A stretch of 64,000 bases of DNA from Numida meleagris (taxonomy: Eukaryota; Chordata; Aves; Galliformes; Numididae). Shown here in pieces: positions 52,444 through 64,000 of this stretch; position 1 is the stretch's first letter, and each line of letters begins with the position of its first letter. A program made the translations under genes and the position numbers. Location: positions 15,502,383 to 15,566,382 of the forward strand of contig NC_034414.1 in the NCBI RefSeq assembly GCF_002078875.1. Direction: 5' to 3'. Under the pieces are notes generated by a model, which ran no database searches, was not told the origin of the DNA, and saw only the letters and a list, made by a program, of their open reading frames with translations.

Positions 52444-55400
52444 GCCTATCTCCATAGCATGGTGCATAGCTTGCCTGATAGAATCGTCTGGACATATTTC
52501 AATTAATATGTTTCTCATCTCTGCTGCTCTCTGTAGCATAGTTTAATTTCCCGAGAAAAGCAACTCTTCAGACTACCCGGTCTTTGGGCTTAATATACAG
52601 ATCCCTGATTGAGCATCTGAGTACAAAATTATTTACCACAATATTGTCTCTTCTTCCTCCGGTGCTCTTAAGCACGTAAATAACACTCAATTTACTGTAC
52701 AGACAAAACAAAAAACAGACAACAGACTGGACTCAGAAGAATCACAGTTTCACAATTCAATTTATCTAGCTCCTTTGGGTATTTTATTCGCCCTCTGTAT
52801 TAACAAAGTATGTAGGAAAAGCGAAGAGCAGTTACTCAGCTCTGATGTACCAATTACGCAGGTCTGGAAGGCGCATCTATTTCTGCAGGCTGTCGACTAA
52901 GTTATGCTCACAGCCTACAGACAAACACTGCGACCCTTCTGGTCAGCTCACAGGGTTGTTCACACTGCCTGGCTTTATGCATCCAGGTGCTAAAGTTTGA
53001 TCTTAGTTCCTGATATCATCAAGTGAAAGAGCCTCCTCTGGCTTTTAAGATGAATCTCTTCTCTAAACCTCTGCAGATATATGTCTGGAGATCAACTCCA
53101 GTCTGCTCTTTTAAAATCACCTCACATTAATTATCTCATGTGTGCGTGTCTCTCTGTGTCTACATGTGCATACATGAACTTCAGGTTCTTGGCCACAGAA
53201 TTAAAGCCAAGCCAAAGGATAGGCACAGAGCTATCACAGAGAGACTAAGTGCAGCCAAAGACAGAGGGTACAAATTAATTTTTACATTGTTTAAATTTAT
53301 TTTTCCATTCGGGAACTGTCTTGTTGCTTTGGGGAGCTGCTAAACTTTCCTGATGTTCTTATAGGAGATTACTTCTGTGTCATCATTTCCCTAGTGACAG
53401 ACTGTCTGGCAGCATTTCTCCTAGGACGCATGGCAGACTCAGGTGCACCCTGACTTGCAGAATCCCCAGAGAATGGCCTTTGCACAGCTCACATTTCCAG
53501 GGCATGGATGCAGGCTGCACCTACTACTACCACAACACAGGGACCAAAGAGAAAACACAAACAGCTTTTCTGGAAATCCTGACTCAAAAGATGCAAATCC
53601 TGCTTCAATACAAAATGAACATAGGAGGAAAAACATAAGGTGTGGGTGATGGCAAAGAAGGAACTAAAGAGCGTAAGTCATCAGGGTCACCTCCAGCCAC
53701 AAAGGACATTTTTTCATTCATAAAGTACAACAGCAGATACAAGAAGCAAAACCTGGGAAATACAAGCCAGGTTTGATTCTGATTTCTGCATTTGGAGGCC
53801 TTCACTCAGACTTGTCACCTGGGACAGCCTCTCTCCTACAGGCACAGAACCTAAGTAATTTTTCATGTCTTTGAGCACTTTCAATGGATTTTTGCTATCT
53901 GAGATGCTCAAAGGGTCTCTCCAATCCCAATGCTCTTTATACACTTTAAAATGTCCCTTTTCGTATCTGTCAATGATCTTTGCCAAGTTTCCCACAGTGG
54001 AGACTCAGTCCAGTTCTACACACACCACAGAAGTTTGATATTGTTCACTTAGAACGAGGACAAGAACACACTTACCAGGAAATCATCTCAATGAGCAAAA
54101 GAAAACGCAAGTCCCCAGAATACTGCCAAATGCACTGGGGGGTGGGAACAAAGAAACAAACAAATAAACAAAAAAACCACAATAAAAGAAATGTTATTTT
54201 AAATATTACACTGTTAAGAGATAGGAGGAGCAGGAGGCAGTCAGAAGATTTGGTTAGTGAAACTGCAGACCAGAAGCTGTATTTGGCACAGTCTGTCACA
54301 ATGGCATTAGGTCAGTTCACCCATAACTGTTTTCAGAATGAATGGGAAAAAAATAAAATCTGTAATACTCACCGCTTCCAGAAACTTTCAGCTTCCCAGA
54401 ATTAAATGGCAGAAAGTAGTTTTATCTCTGTTCTATCAAAACACTAAGTTAAGGAGAGAACTCGCTCTAGGCCACTTGTCTCTTCCATCTCCAAAGGAGA
54501 GAAACACCACCATGGATGACTATCAGCCCTTTCCCAAAGATCAACCACATCTCCTGGAGTTTGGTTGTCTGATACCCAGCACTCAGCATGGTGCAGATCA
54601 GCCATGAGATGCTGGCTCAGCTTTCTTGTAAAAAATAGCTATTGAGTTGTGAGACGGTCTGTAAGATAAAGCCAAGCAAGACAGAAATGCAGACAGAAAT
54701 GAAACTGCGAAGTCAGTACTAGTCAATGACTAGAGAAAAATCCTGCCATAAGGAAGTTATAAAACCCCAAGAAAAAAAACAAAAGAGAATCAGAGAGCAA
54801 GAACTATCAAGAATCAGCTTAACTGTGGAAGGAGAAGTGGAGGCAAGCCCTTTTCCACTTGGCTAACTGGTTATGAACTCACCACGCATTGGGTCACCTC
54901 ACCAGCACTAGAGAACATATTAATGCTCTGCTAGACTCTAAGCACTTTTGTTTTAGCTCTCTGCTGTATGCTTCAGTCAATAAATAATCACTGTGTACTC
55001 TTAAATAGCATATATCCTACTTGCAGTCTCCCTGCATGCAGTCAGAGATGCCCCAATGAAAGTGACCCAGTAGAGGGAGGGGGTTACAGAGAGTTTCTGA
55101 GTTTGCAGAAGCAATTAGCTAGCACATTAAAATGATAAGCATCACAGCCAGACACTTCCACAGGGCTGCAAAGGAGAACCAGAGAAAAACACTCCTTGTT
55201 TTGTTCACGGCTTGGCAACATAGAGTCAGGCAACATGCTGATCCAGACACATGAAGGCAAGTGTATCGGATCACTCTATCTTTTTGAATAGCATCCCAAC
55301 AACAGTATAATCTTTCTGTGAATACCCAATATATATCTTGGAACATGATATCCCGAAAGCACAGTAAAAGGGGCTCAAGAGAAAGAAAAAGACTGAGTGA

Positions 55401-55726
55401 CAGTGTTGCTGTTGCTACTGCCACGGCTGCTGCTTACCCTGACTGCTGATAGAAAAAGCACAAACAGATGACAGCTGCTCAGAGCCAAGGCTGACAGATC
55501 AGCTCTTGATTTTCCATAAAGAAGCAACACATCTAAATTTCTCTGCTCTCCAATGGGAATTTGAGAGAGCTCTTTCCAAGGCCCCTGCTAGTAATTGTGT
55601 GCTCTTAGACATCTCTTTAGGAGATGCCCCATGAAGTTAATCTATAGTAGGATCAGTGCAATTATTAGGAGTAACATATTCACCGTAAGATGCTGCCTCT
55701 GCCTGATCTCTGTCCACTCCCTCTTA

Positions 55727-55746
55727 TTTTTTAATTTTTTTTTTTT
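55727..55746. repeat. T-rich homopolymer tract
   Basis: T6, AA, then a T12 run. Low complexity only. Confidence 0.85.
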
Positions 55747-56136
55747 ACAAAGTCTATACATTTTCATTTCATCAGTGTCAGAAGAACTTAAAGTTTTTAA
55801 AGAATTAAAGCCTTTGCACCTGTTCATAGAATGGGAATATAGACAAACTACAAGCCAACATACTCTGGTTTTGCCTGGGTTTTGAAAGGAAAGATGGAAA
55901 TAACATAGTAGGAAGCTATTAAAGAAGGGAGATGATGCAGGGAACCAAAGCAAACACTGAGAGCATGTTTAAATTAAAACTCATATACAAGTTCTGTGAC
56001 TTCACTGACTTCAGAACAAGCTGAAATGGGATGTAGGTAGAACTCTATGGAAATTCTGAAGAAATCACAGGACACAGCATTACCTTAAAGCTGACTGAAA
56101 AAAAGAAGAAATAAAATTAAAAGCAGAAGTTATTTC

Positions 56137-56150
56137 TTTTTTTTTTTTTT
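56137..56150. repeat. T14 homopolymer
   Basis: Uninterrupted T run following an A-rich stretch. Low complexity only. Confidence 0.88.
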
Positions 56151-59100
56151 CCTGTGTTGAAAAACTGTACTGAAATTGCGAAGAGTGGTCTCTCTTCTTT
56201 GGATAAATAAGCAAACACTAAAGGATCTTTAGCACTAATCCTCAGTGGACTTCATTCTTTTGCACATCAGATTCTACCAATGTCGTGCTCCCTGGGACCA
56301 AATATGTCAAAGCCTTTAGCAAAAGGAGGAAAAAAAATGCTGTACTTCTATAAAATCCGTAAACAATGTTTGGACATGAACAAAAATATCCCCATTACTG
56401 GGACCTTCACATCCATACCTGGGAACAGAATTCAGTATTGTTCATCCCTGAATCCCTACAGTTGGATCAATGCACTGTATTCCTTACAAAGGATGTCAGA
56501 AACAACTTCAATTTCTCTCCTTCTCAAGTACCCATTCCCATCTGACTGCATTTCATTCTAACCTCTGAAACAGGAAAAAATTAAAACACTATAACATACT
56601 TATATTTATTACCAGACTCTTTGTGACCTTTCTGGATAGGATTCAGCTCTGACTCCTTCCCTATTCCCTTATTTTCTGAGATTTTGCTTGTTAATGCATC
56701 TTTCCTCCAACACCAGAGAGCTGAGACCCTAGACCTACCTCACTTGTCCCTCATTTCAGACCTTAACAATTACCTGTCCCACTTCACTCAAAGTATCTTC
56801 CACTCTTTTTACCTGTGCTCCTTTATCCCTTTCTCTCCCTTCCTAGACCAGTGCCCAACATCCTCTAGTCTCCATTTATGCCTTTTCTCCTAGCTCCAAT
56901 GTTGTTGTATCACATAGGGAATGACAACAAAACTGGCATTTTGACCAATACCTTTCTAAATTTCCAGGTGCCTCCTTCACCCCTAGCCTTGCTCCACAGG
57001 GATATGGGGAAAACTTGTCAGGTCAGGAGGAGTTGAGGCATACAATAAAGCAAGTGCCTCAAAGAAAAGGACTGCTTGACAGTCTCTGACAGGCTTTCAG
57101 ATGGGCAATCAGAAGCAAGGACAGGGACAAGACATGGAAGCCCAGAGGCTAAATCAGGTCTACAAAGGTTCTTCACTATAATAGAAACATCCCCATTGAA
57201 TTTTTAGCTCTGCTTCTCATTGATACTGTGCCATATACTATCAGTAAAAACTGAATGGATTTTTACTGCTGCTATTTGAATATATTTTTACACTTCTCCA
57301 AAAAGATTCCCTGTTCACTAAATTAAATTTCAAAGGCAAAAATAATCACTCGTTGTCATGTTTGTTCCCATTTTCAATAAAAAAAAAAAATTAACAAAAA
57401 CAAAAAGTTCTGAACTTCAGCATCAAGTCAAAGGCTAGTAATAATAATAACTTGGATTAGCCACACACAGCAACACATCCCTATTCACCCTGGATCCCAG
57501 GGCCAAGGTATTTGCATGAATCCCTAATGCACTGAATTGCTGATCCAGATCAACAGAGCTTTCAAATGCAGTGTCTTGTTGATAACCTCTATAAAACACA
57601 ACCATAGCTCAGAAATGCTGATCCACAGTAATGCACTTACTTCCCAGTACTTCAGTACACAGTCCAATAAAAATATTAATGCACTAGAAGTGCTGATGCA
57701 GCCCCATTAAACCAAGATTTCCTAACCATAGAAGCATCCTGGTTTTCTTCCCTGTGAGCTATGCTTTCAGCAAGTGTCAGACTGGAGCTTCCCGAAGAGG
57801 AGACAACATTAAACAGTTCTGTCCTTGTCAGTCAGACAAGGTTGCAGTGATTCCAAACTAATGGTATACTTCTTGCCAAGGAGGCAGGGTGAGGGCAAAC
57901 ATGAAAAAGCATCCTGGCAGATGAAAGAAAGAAGGAATGACATACACTGAGGTTACCATGCTCTAGGGTAGAAACAATTTTCTTCTGCTTTATTTGGTTG
58001 CATATATCAGGTTGGAGGCCCTACAAGGATAGAGAAATGCACTTCCCTAGGCATGTTAAGAAAAAATGCTGTACTCTGGGGAAGACTGTGCACTGCCTCC
58101 TTACTGCAGGGGAGTGACATCCATCAGCCTACCCATCTACTCCGTCACAAGAGGTGGGTAGATTTGGGAGCAGAAGTTTCTTGTCATACTGTCTAAAGCA
58201 CTCTTTTAAACACTACTAGGAATCCTGTGCCAGGCACACGGTGCTATAGTACAACAGTGGCTCAGAAAAAATGGCCTTTATGTAGCCTCATAGATGCTAG
58301 GGATTGCCTGTTACAAAAAGTACTGTAGAAGAACATCATACACCCTGTTGCAATGACATGACATGGGAAAAAATGGCTGATGTTGAACCTAATCAGTTTT
58401 TCTGAAGTCTAAAACTCTCCTTTTAAAGTACGAATGATTTTAAATGGACAATTCCTCTGTTTCCACTTCCAAGTACGCTATTTTTTTATCACTTTGAAAT
58501 GCAATGTTAAAGGCAAATACAACAGTCAATATTCTTGTTCTGTTTAATGGTATACTTTGTGGTCTTTGGATGTATACGCTTGCAAATAAAGGTATTTTAT
58601 TTATCAATTAAACATGGCCATTAATCCAAACAAACAAAAATGCTCCAGAAATTGTTAAGAAGAATAAACTGGATGCACTGAGGTAGTCCCCTCTGGTCCA
58701 AAAAGGAGGCTTGACACAATGTAATCTATGGCCAAAATAAATAAAGTACATCCTATCACCATGGTTTCCTAAAATGAGGCCCACATAATGACCCTGTCCG
58801 ACCAGTCCTTCCACGTACCTATTTGTTCCTTCTCTCCATCAATTTCAAGTTCATTCACTTTTAAACTAGAGAGTAAAAGAAGCTGTTTGCAAGGCAATAC
58901 AGGTCCTGCAAGTTTTGTAAATATCAACAGCTGCAAAGAGGAGAGAAAGTCATACCTGTGGCTGCAGTGAGGAGAAGGATGGAGAAACAGGCATTACTCA
59001 GCCTTTGGCAGCAGCTCATCAGTACTCATGTGATGTGCATGCTGAGTAGCCAAAGAGCATGCATCCGGCTCCAAATTTTATCAGAGATGGGCAAAGTCTC

Positions 59101-59463
59101 TCGACCTGTAGGCAGGCGCTGCATGGAAATTTACTCAGCACACATAAAACCAGTGCAAATGTTGATTTGCTAGATTGGTAACAGCCAGAAATCACATCAA
59201 TGCAGATGGTATAAAACATTAAACCACTGGTTGTAAGAATAAATGGTGGGAGCCGTGACTATGTTAAGCTTTTAGATCCATTTTCACAAGTGCTGGCTGT
59301 CAAGGTGAGATGGTGGCAGTGGGGTGGGGGCCGCTGTGGGCAGCAGTCAGGACTGACCCCTGAGGAAACAAAAAGAGCGGGAAACAGCAGAGGGAGCACC
59401 AAGGCCGGAGGAGGAGGAGCAGGTCTCCTCGGCATTGTTATAGTGCTCATCTTCTCATTTCTC

Positions 59464-59506
59464 ACTATGCAAATTATTTTAATTGGCAATAAATTAAAGC
59501 TAATTT
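59464..59506. promoter_or_regulatory. Octamer plus homeodomain-like AT cluster, possible enhancer
   Basis: A perfect POU octamer ATGCAAAT (59467-59474) is followed within 30 bp by TTTTAATTGG, AATAAATTAAAG and CTAATTTT, each with a TAAT or ATTA homeodomain core. A G-rich, AT-poor stretch (about 59310-59420) lies just to the left, so the AT cluster is not merely part of a uniformly AT-rich region. Such arrangements occur in developmental enhancers. Short AT motifs are also common by chance, so this is weak. Confidence 0.2.
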
Positions 59507-61396
59507 TCCCCACATTGAGCCTGCTTTGCCTGCAACAGTAACTGATAAATGATCTCCTTGTCCTTACTGCCAACCGTAAGCTCTCTTGCTCCTGCTCTCC
59601 CTTCATGCTTGCTGCACACTGATGGGGGCAGGGTGTCCCAGCAGCCGAGTGGGAGCATGGGTGTTTGACAAACTCCATCCACCCCCAGGCCTACTGCTAC
59701 TTATTCAAATACTCACATACATCCTATTGACTCTAGGATGGCCAAAACCCAATTCAGAATATGTAGGTGACAAGTAATGTACAGCAACACAAGAGTTCAA
59801 ACATGAAACCATCTTCACTGCAACAAAATGGTCTTTGAGCCATTACTTATCAAAGCAATAACCAATAGATGTTTTTCAACTGACTGGGTGCCCATGGACA
59901 CTTAGAAACTTCAATTTGCAGCCAATAGAGAAAAAGAAAGCTTGACAAGGAAGTAACAAAAGCACAGAGTAATCCTCAAGTTAAAATAATGTTGCTAAAA
60001 TGAATCTTGAGTCTGAATTAATCTGATAGTGGCTATTAATGAGTCTCCTGTTGTTAGGCAGAATACACCTGAAGACTAGCAGGTGGCATATGCTAAAAAA
60101 AACACGTTTACATTCCTTGAGCTCCAGGAACAGACTAATTATCTACCAACACCTTTTCTTATTTTAAAAAGGCTTCATTCAGATTAATTTTAAGCAAACA
60201 CAGAAACATACTGTTTCTCACAACACCAGCTTGACAAGCAGATAGGTAGAAACAGGTAGAATTAACTCTAAGATGCCTATACGCATACACTTCTGTTTAC
60301 TGTACCCTTTTTCTGATTTTCTAAAACACTAACAGTTCACTTTTAAATAAATTCAGAAGAATCACCACAAAATTTACAGGCCACCATAGCCACAAACTGC
60401 GGTGGGTTTGGAGCTTGCAAGGCAAACACAGACTGTGTTCTGGCCTTCCTCTCAAGGGTGCCACTTAACCTAATCAGACTGGATTCAAAAAAATCATGAA
60501 GACATTTTTCAATTTTAAAAACCTCTGGAATTAGTCAGAGTTCCTTTTACTTCAGATGTATTGAGAATTACTACATCACCACACCAACGCAACAGAACAC
60601 GGGATTAAATATCATCTAGAAACTACCAACATGTTCCCAAACACATTGAACGAATCCCCAAACTGGGATTCTTCTTCATAACATAATTTAATAAGTAACT
60701 TCCAATTTATTAATCTACTGCACATTCCAATGCACTGAGCTTTTTGTTGACAGCACTATACACATTTGTACCTCACAGTATATTTCTGTACCAATACGGA
60801 ACAGAGGTGAGGCCTTACGTTTATGAAAATCTCAAGAAGGTAGAACTGAAAAAACATAGCAGAGTAAACTAAGGCCACTACAACTGCCAGTCTTGTCCCT
60901 CCATAAATGCATTAATGTCTGTGAAACACAAAATTGATTTTACTTGACAGCGCTCCTTTGAAACTTCAGAGTAATTCATTTCAAAATGCATTTATGGAAC
61001 AAATTAAGTATTTTTATAACTGTTTGTACAGACTCTCTCCTATGTAGGTTATCACTGAACTGGTCAAGTTGGGGACAGATCTTCCACTACTACAACCAAG
61101 CATATTTTACTCTGCTAATTTAGTGGAGTTCCTTGTCAACCTGATTTATTGACATTACAATTTGTTTCATTGAACTGATAAAGACTGGCAGGTGACATCT
61201 ATATTGTTTTTGTTTTTTTTACTTTTTATATATTCCACAAAATGTTAGAAAATGTAATCAGAGATGGGCAGAAGAAAATCTACTTTGACGTTACTCAAGT
61301 AAAAATGAGACACAGGGAGATACACAGGATTCTTCTGGAAAGACAGGAGTGAGTATGGACTTGTATTCCTTGAGTATATTCATCACTAAAACTTTC

Positions 61397-61409
61397 TTTT
61401 TTTTTTTTT
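61397..61409. repeat. T13 homopolymer
   Basis: Uninterrupted T run. Low complexity only. Confidence 0.85.
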
Positions 61410-62623
61410 GAATGCTCCCACAAGCACAACTCCTCATTTACAGTCCAGTAGTTCCTTTCAAATGAACACCTTAGAGTATTTTGAAATGAAAAAAAGTAAA
61501 TTCTGTTGCTCCCCTAGGAGAATTGGTACTGAAATGATTTCAAAAAACCCTACAAAAATCCTAAGCTAACAATAGGCATTTTCGCTCTGTAAGTCAAAAG
61601 AATTTTCAGGTTCTATGGATACGGTGAAGCTGAAGAATTCAGGCAGAAAAGAAACAGAAATGACCACATACAAAATAAATGCAATGCAGTGCTGCAAAAA
61701 GGAAGAACACACACAGGTAAGGGTGATGGAAACATTAAATTACTTCCAAATAATTAGGACTGCCCTTTCTCTAACTCAGAGGTTTATTATCTAATGACAT
61801 CTGTTGATTTCACTGTGAATAACACTCTGGTCAGGAAGTTACTTTTTAATCCCAGTCTGACTGCTTATGCCCTCTGCAAGACCTGTCTGTCAGGCAAACA
61901 ATAAATGGCTCAGGGAACAGAACTGAGAAAGGCCAAAATTATAGTTTTCTGTAAAAGGGCAACGTGATATTTAGCCTTAAATATTTAGAAAGGTATACAA
62001 CAGCATGAATAACAACTTTAACTAAACAGAATTTCCCTTATTAAACTGCGTGCCCTGTCAAGTTGATTTTCTGGCAGGGAATGTCAGCAGCAGCAGGCTC
62101 TGAGGACCTGATGCTGAAAGTTTTTTAAAAGGCAAGCATGCATAGGATAAGACTATTTCTAGCACCAAAGCAGAAATCATTCAAATTCTAGAGACTCTGA
62201 CATAGCAGAAACACACCTCTGGCTGCACTGTTTTGGAAAATTTCAGTCTCACCAGTTCAGATGTTTCCCTGAAGAAAGTTACAGAAAAATACACTCTTTT
62301 GCTCATCTCTAAAAACAAAAGAAAAAAAAATATTTTCTTTAAGAAGCTCTAGACCTGCAGTGGGGAACTGCAATTTGGCAGAGAACGTGCTTTCCAAGAA
62401 TAACTTGTAAGCCTTTAAAATAAACCAGAGCTAAGTTCTCCTTAGCAAAGAGAGCAAAAAGAACAAAGTTTGCTGCAGCCTGTTCACCCTGAGCAGGCTG
62501 CAGACAGACCTACACGATGCCAGCCAAGGTTTTCTGTACAAATGCAGATCCCCCACCTATCTTCAGCATCAAAAACACATACACAGTTTCTTGCTTCTTC
62601 CCAAACTCTGACAGGATGAAGGG

Positions 62624-62642
62624 AAAAAAAAAAAAAAAAAAA
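62624..62642. repeat. A19 homopolymer
   Basis: The longest pure homopolymer of the window. No target duplication or retroelement body was recognised beside it. Confidence 0.9.
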
Positions 62643-64000
62643 GGTGTAAAGGTACGAGCAATGGCACACGAAGATTGGTGGTGAAAAGCAGAGAAGCATT
62701 TGGATTTATGAAGATGAGGTAGAAGAAACAATTTTACTGGTTTGTTTACAATCCAACCAAAAAAAAAACCACTACCCGTCCCCGAAACAAAACATAACAC
62801 CACTTCTACCTCTAACGCCTGGATAGGAATCTAAAATATGAGTCTCAAAATTTTGCAAATACCTTTCCTGCTAGCAAGTATCTATGTAATACATTTTAAA
62901 AAGCATGCCTTATTTCTGTTTGCATTAACACCTCATCCTACTGTTGCTTTAGTTTTCCGCTAGCAAGAGTGGTAGAAGTCAGATGGGGGAACACTAATAT
63001 ATATTCACTAGTATATGATGGGATTGCCTTTATCACTGGAAAATCAGCATGTTTCTAATGAAATTATTAAATCTTTACCACTAGGCATTTAACAGAGCGA
63101 AGTGAAACTAGTGGTACATAGGTTACTTAAACTGTAGTATTTCCCTATTTTAGAAGCAGTTTTGTTTTACTAGGATTCTTTTGGGGATTTTTTTGGCACA
63201 TAAATGCACACAGAGATTGTAGGTATTTATGCACAGTTTTATGATGGCTATGAAAGCCTCCTGTTTGGCTTTATTCTGAGACAGGGAATACACACAAAAA
63301 AAATCTGCATCACTGAAATCTGAATGGCAGGAAATGAACCAGCTAAACAATGGAAGCATAACCCAGCAGTCAAACCAAACCATGGGACTCAAGAGGAGTG
63401 TTCTTTCTCAAGTATTTACAAAATGGGAAAAACAGCTCTCTTTTTGAGTTATCTCCAGCTCATCTGCTGGTGTCTGGCAACCAGTTCCTCAAGGGTGCTG
63501 GCCACAAGTACTTAGTCATTTAAGGTTTTTACACCTAGAACAAACATGAAATACCTAGCTGCTGAAAGCTTTTAGAGCAGGAGGTGTGAAACAATGTTAC
63601 ATTCTCAATTTGCCTTTTATGCATTGCTTTTGTAAAGAATGGTATGATCAATTCACTAGCATCTAGAGAGATTTGAAAGTGAAAATCCCCTCTAATATAC
63701 TTCCAGTACTGCAGCAGCTCCTAGCAGCTGCAAGTACCTTTCTAGTTCCACCTGTGTATATGAACACTTGCACAAACACTAGCAGTTCAGCACTTGATTG
63801 TACCTACACAAATATTTTTCAATGAAGACATCGCTTATTTTAAAAAAGAGAAGTTGGATTAAATGCTGCTCTTGTATTATGTGTTCGAACAAGCATGCTT
63901 TAAAAAAGATCTTCAAAACAGAACGTATAACATTCAAAGGAATCTAAATTAATTATTTAAGAGATTTGCTCATAAATATGTTTTTGAAAAAACATACCTA

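Larger units (their letters stand above)
51635..64000 (-). other. Upstream intron or 5' flank, about 12 kb, mostly unique
   Basis: AT-rich, repeat-poor sequence with several homopolymer tracts and an octamer/AT cluster at 59464-59506. Open frames such as plus 53980-54405 (141 codons) and minus 59259-59678 (139 codons) have no domain and overlap frames on the other strand. No first coding exon of the tetraspanin gene, other gene or RNA was recognised. The gene may continue past the right edge. Confidence 0.45.

Noticed and set aside
59259..59678. 139-codon minus-strand open frame rich in Pro and Cys
   Set aside because: Low-complexity translation of a G/C-skewed block, with the other strand also open. 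No domain recognised.
1..64000. A novel multi-gene system such as a defence locus, gene cluster or CRISPR array
   Set aside because: The window is vertebrate intronic DNA with one supported exon. No clustered genes, regular spaced repeats or operon-like structure are present.

Overview
The window looks like intronic DNA from a bird, most likely a galliform such as chicken. The basis is five CR1 LINE 3' fragments with the avian 3' tail (GATTCTAT-like ends), two copies of a 5-bp-target-site (ERVL-like) LTR, no mammalian SINEs, and a low visible repeat load (about 1.9 kb, or 3% of the window). The species call is inference; the CR1 and LTR sequences are seen directly.

Only one coding exon can be supported. 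It is a 192-bp, phase-0/phase-0 internal exon on the minus strand (3617-3808) that encodes the end of TM1, the small extracellular loop and TM2 of a tetraspanin. It fits TSPAN4 better than its paralogue TSPAN9. It has a good polypyrimidine tract and AG acceptor, and a GTAAGT donor. Everything to its right (3809-64000, at least 60 kb) is upstream intron or 5' flank of that gene. Everything to its left (1-3616) is the downstream intron. I did not recognise the short first coding exon or any 5' UTR exon.

Layout: 1-134, end of an LTR cut by the window edge; 135-1754, plain intron; 1755-2283, CR1; 2284-3616, plain intron; 3617-3808, tetraspanin exon; 4321-4830, solo LTR with target-site duplication; 4831-14614, intron with the longest open frame of the window (10704-11459, plus strand, no recognisable domain); 14615-14800, CR1; 14801-32723, plain intron; 32724-32843, CR1; 33965-34288, CR1 (the best preserved); 34289-51520, intron containing a 174-bp CpG-rich patch (35167-35340) and a near-perfect hairpin (41860-41895); 51521-51634, CR1; 51635-64000, plain intron with an octamer/homeodomain-like AT cluster near 59467.

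All seven recognisable retroelements lie on the plus strand, antisense to the tetraspanin gene. I saw no rRNA, tRNA or CRISPR array and nothing resembling an operon or a new multi-gene system. The nearest things to novelty are the CpG-rich patch, the long antisense open frame, and the pair of same-orientation LTRs bracketing the only coding exon.
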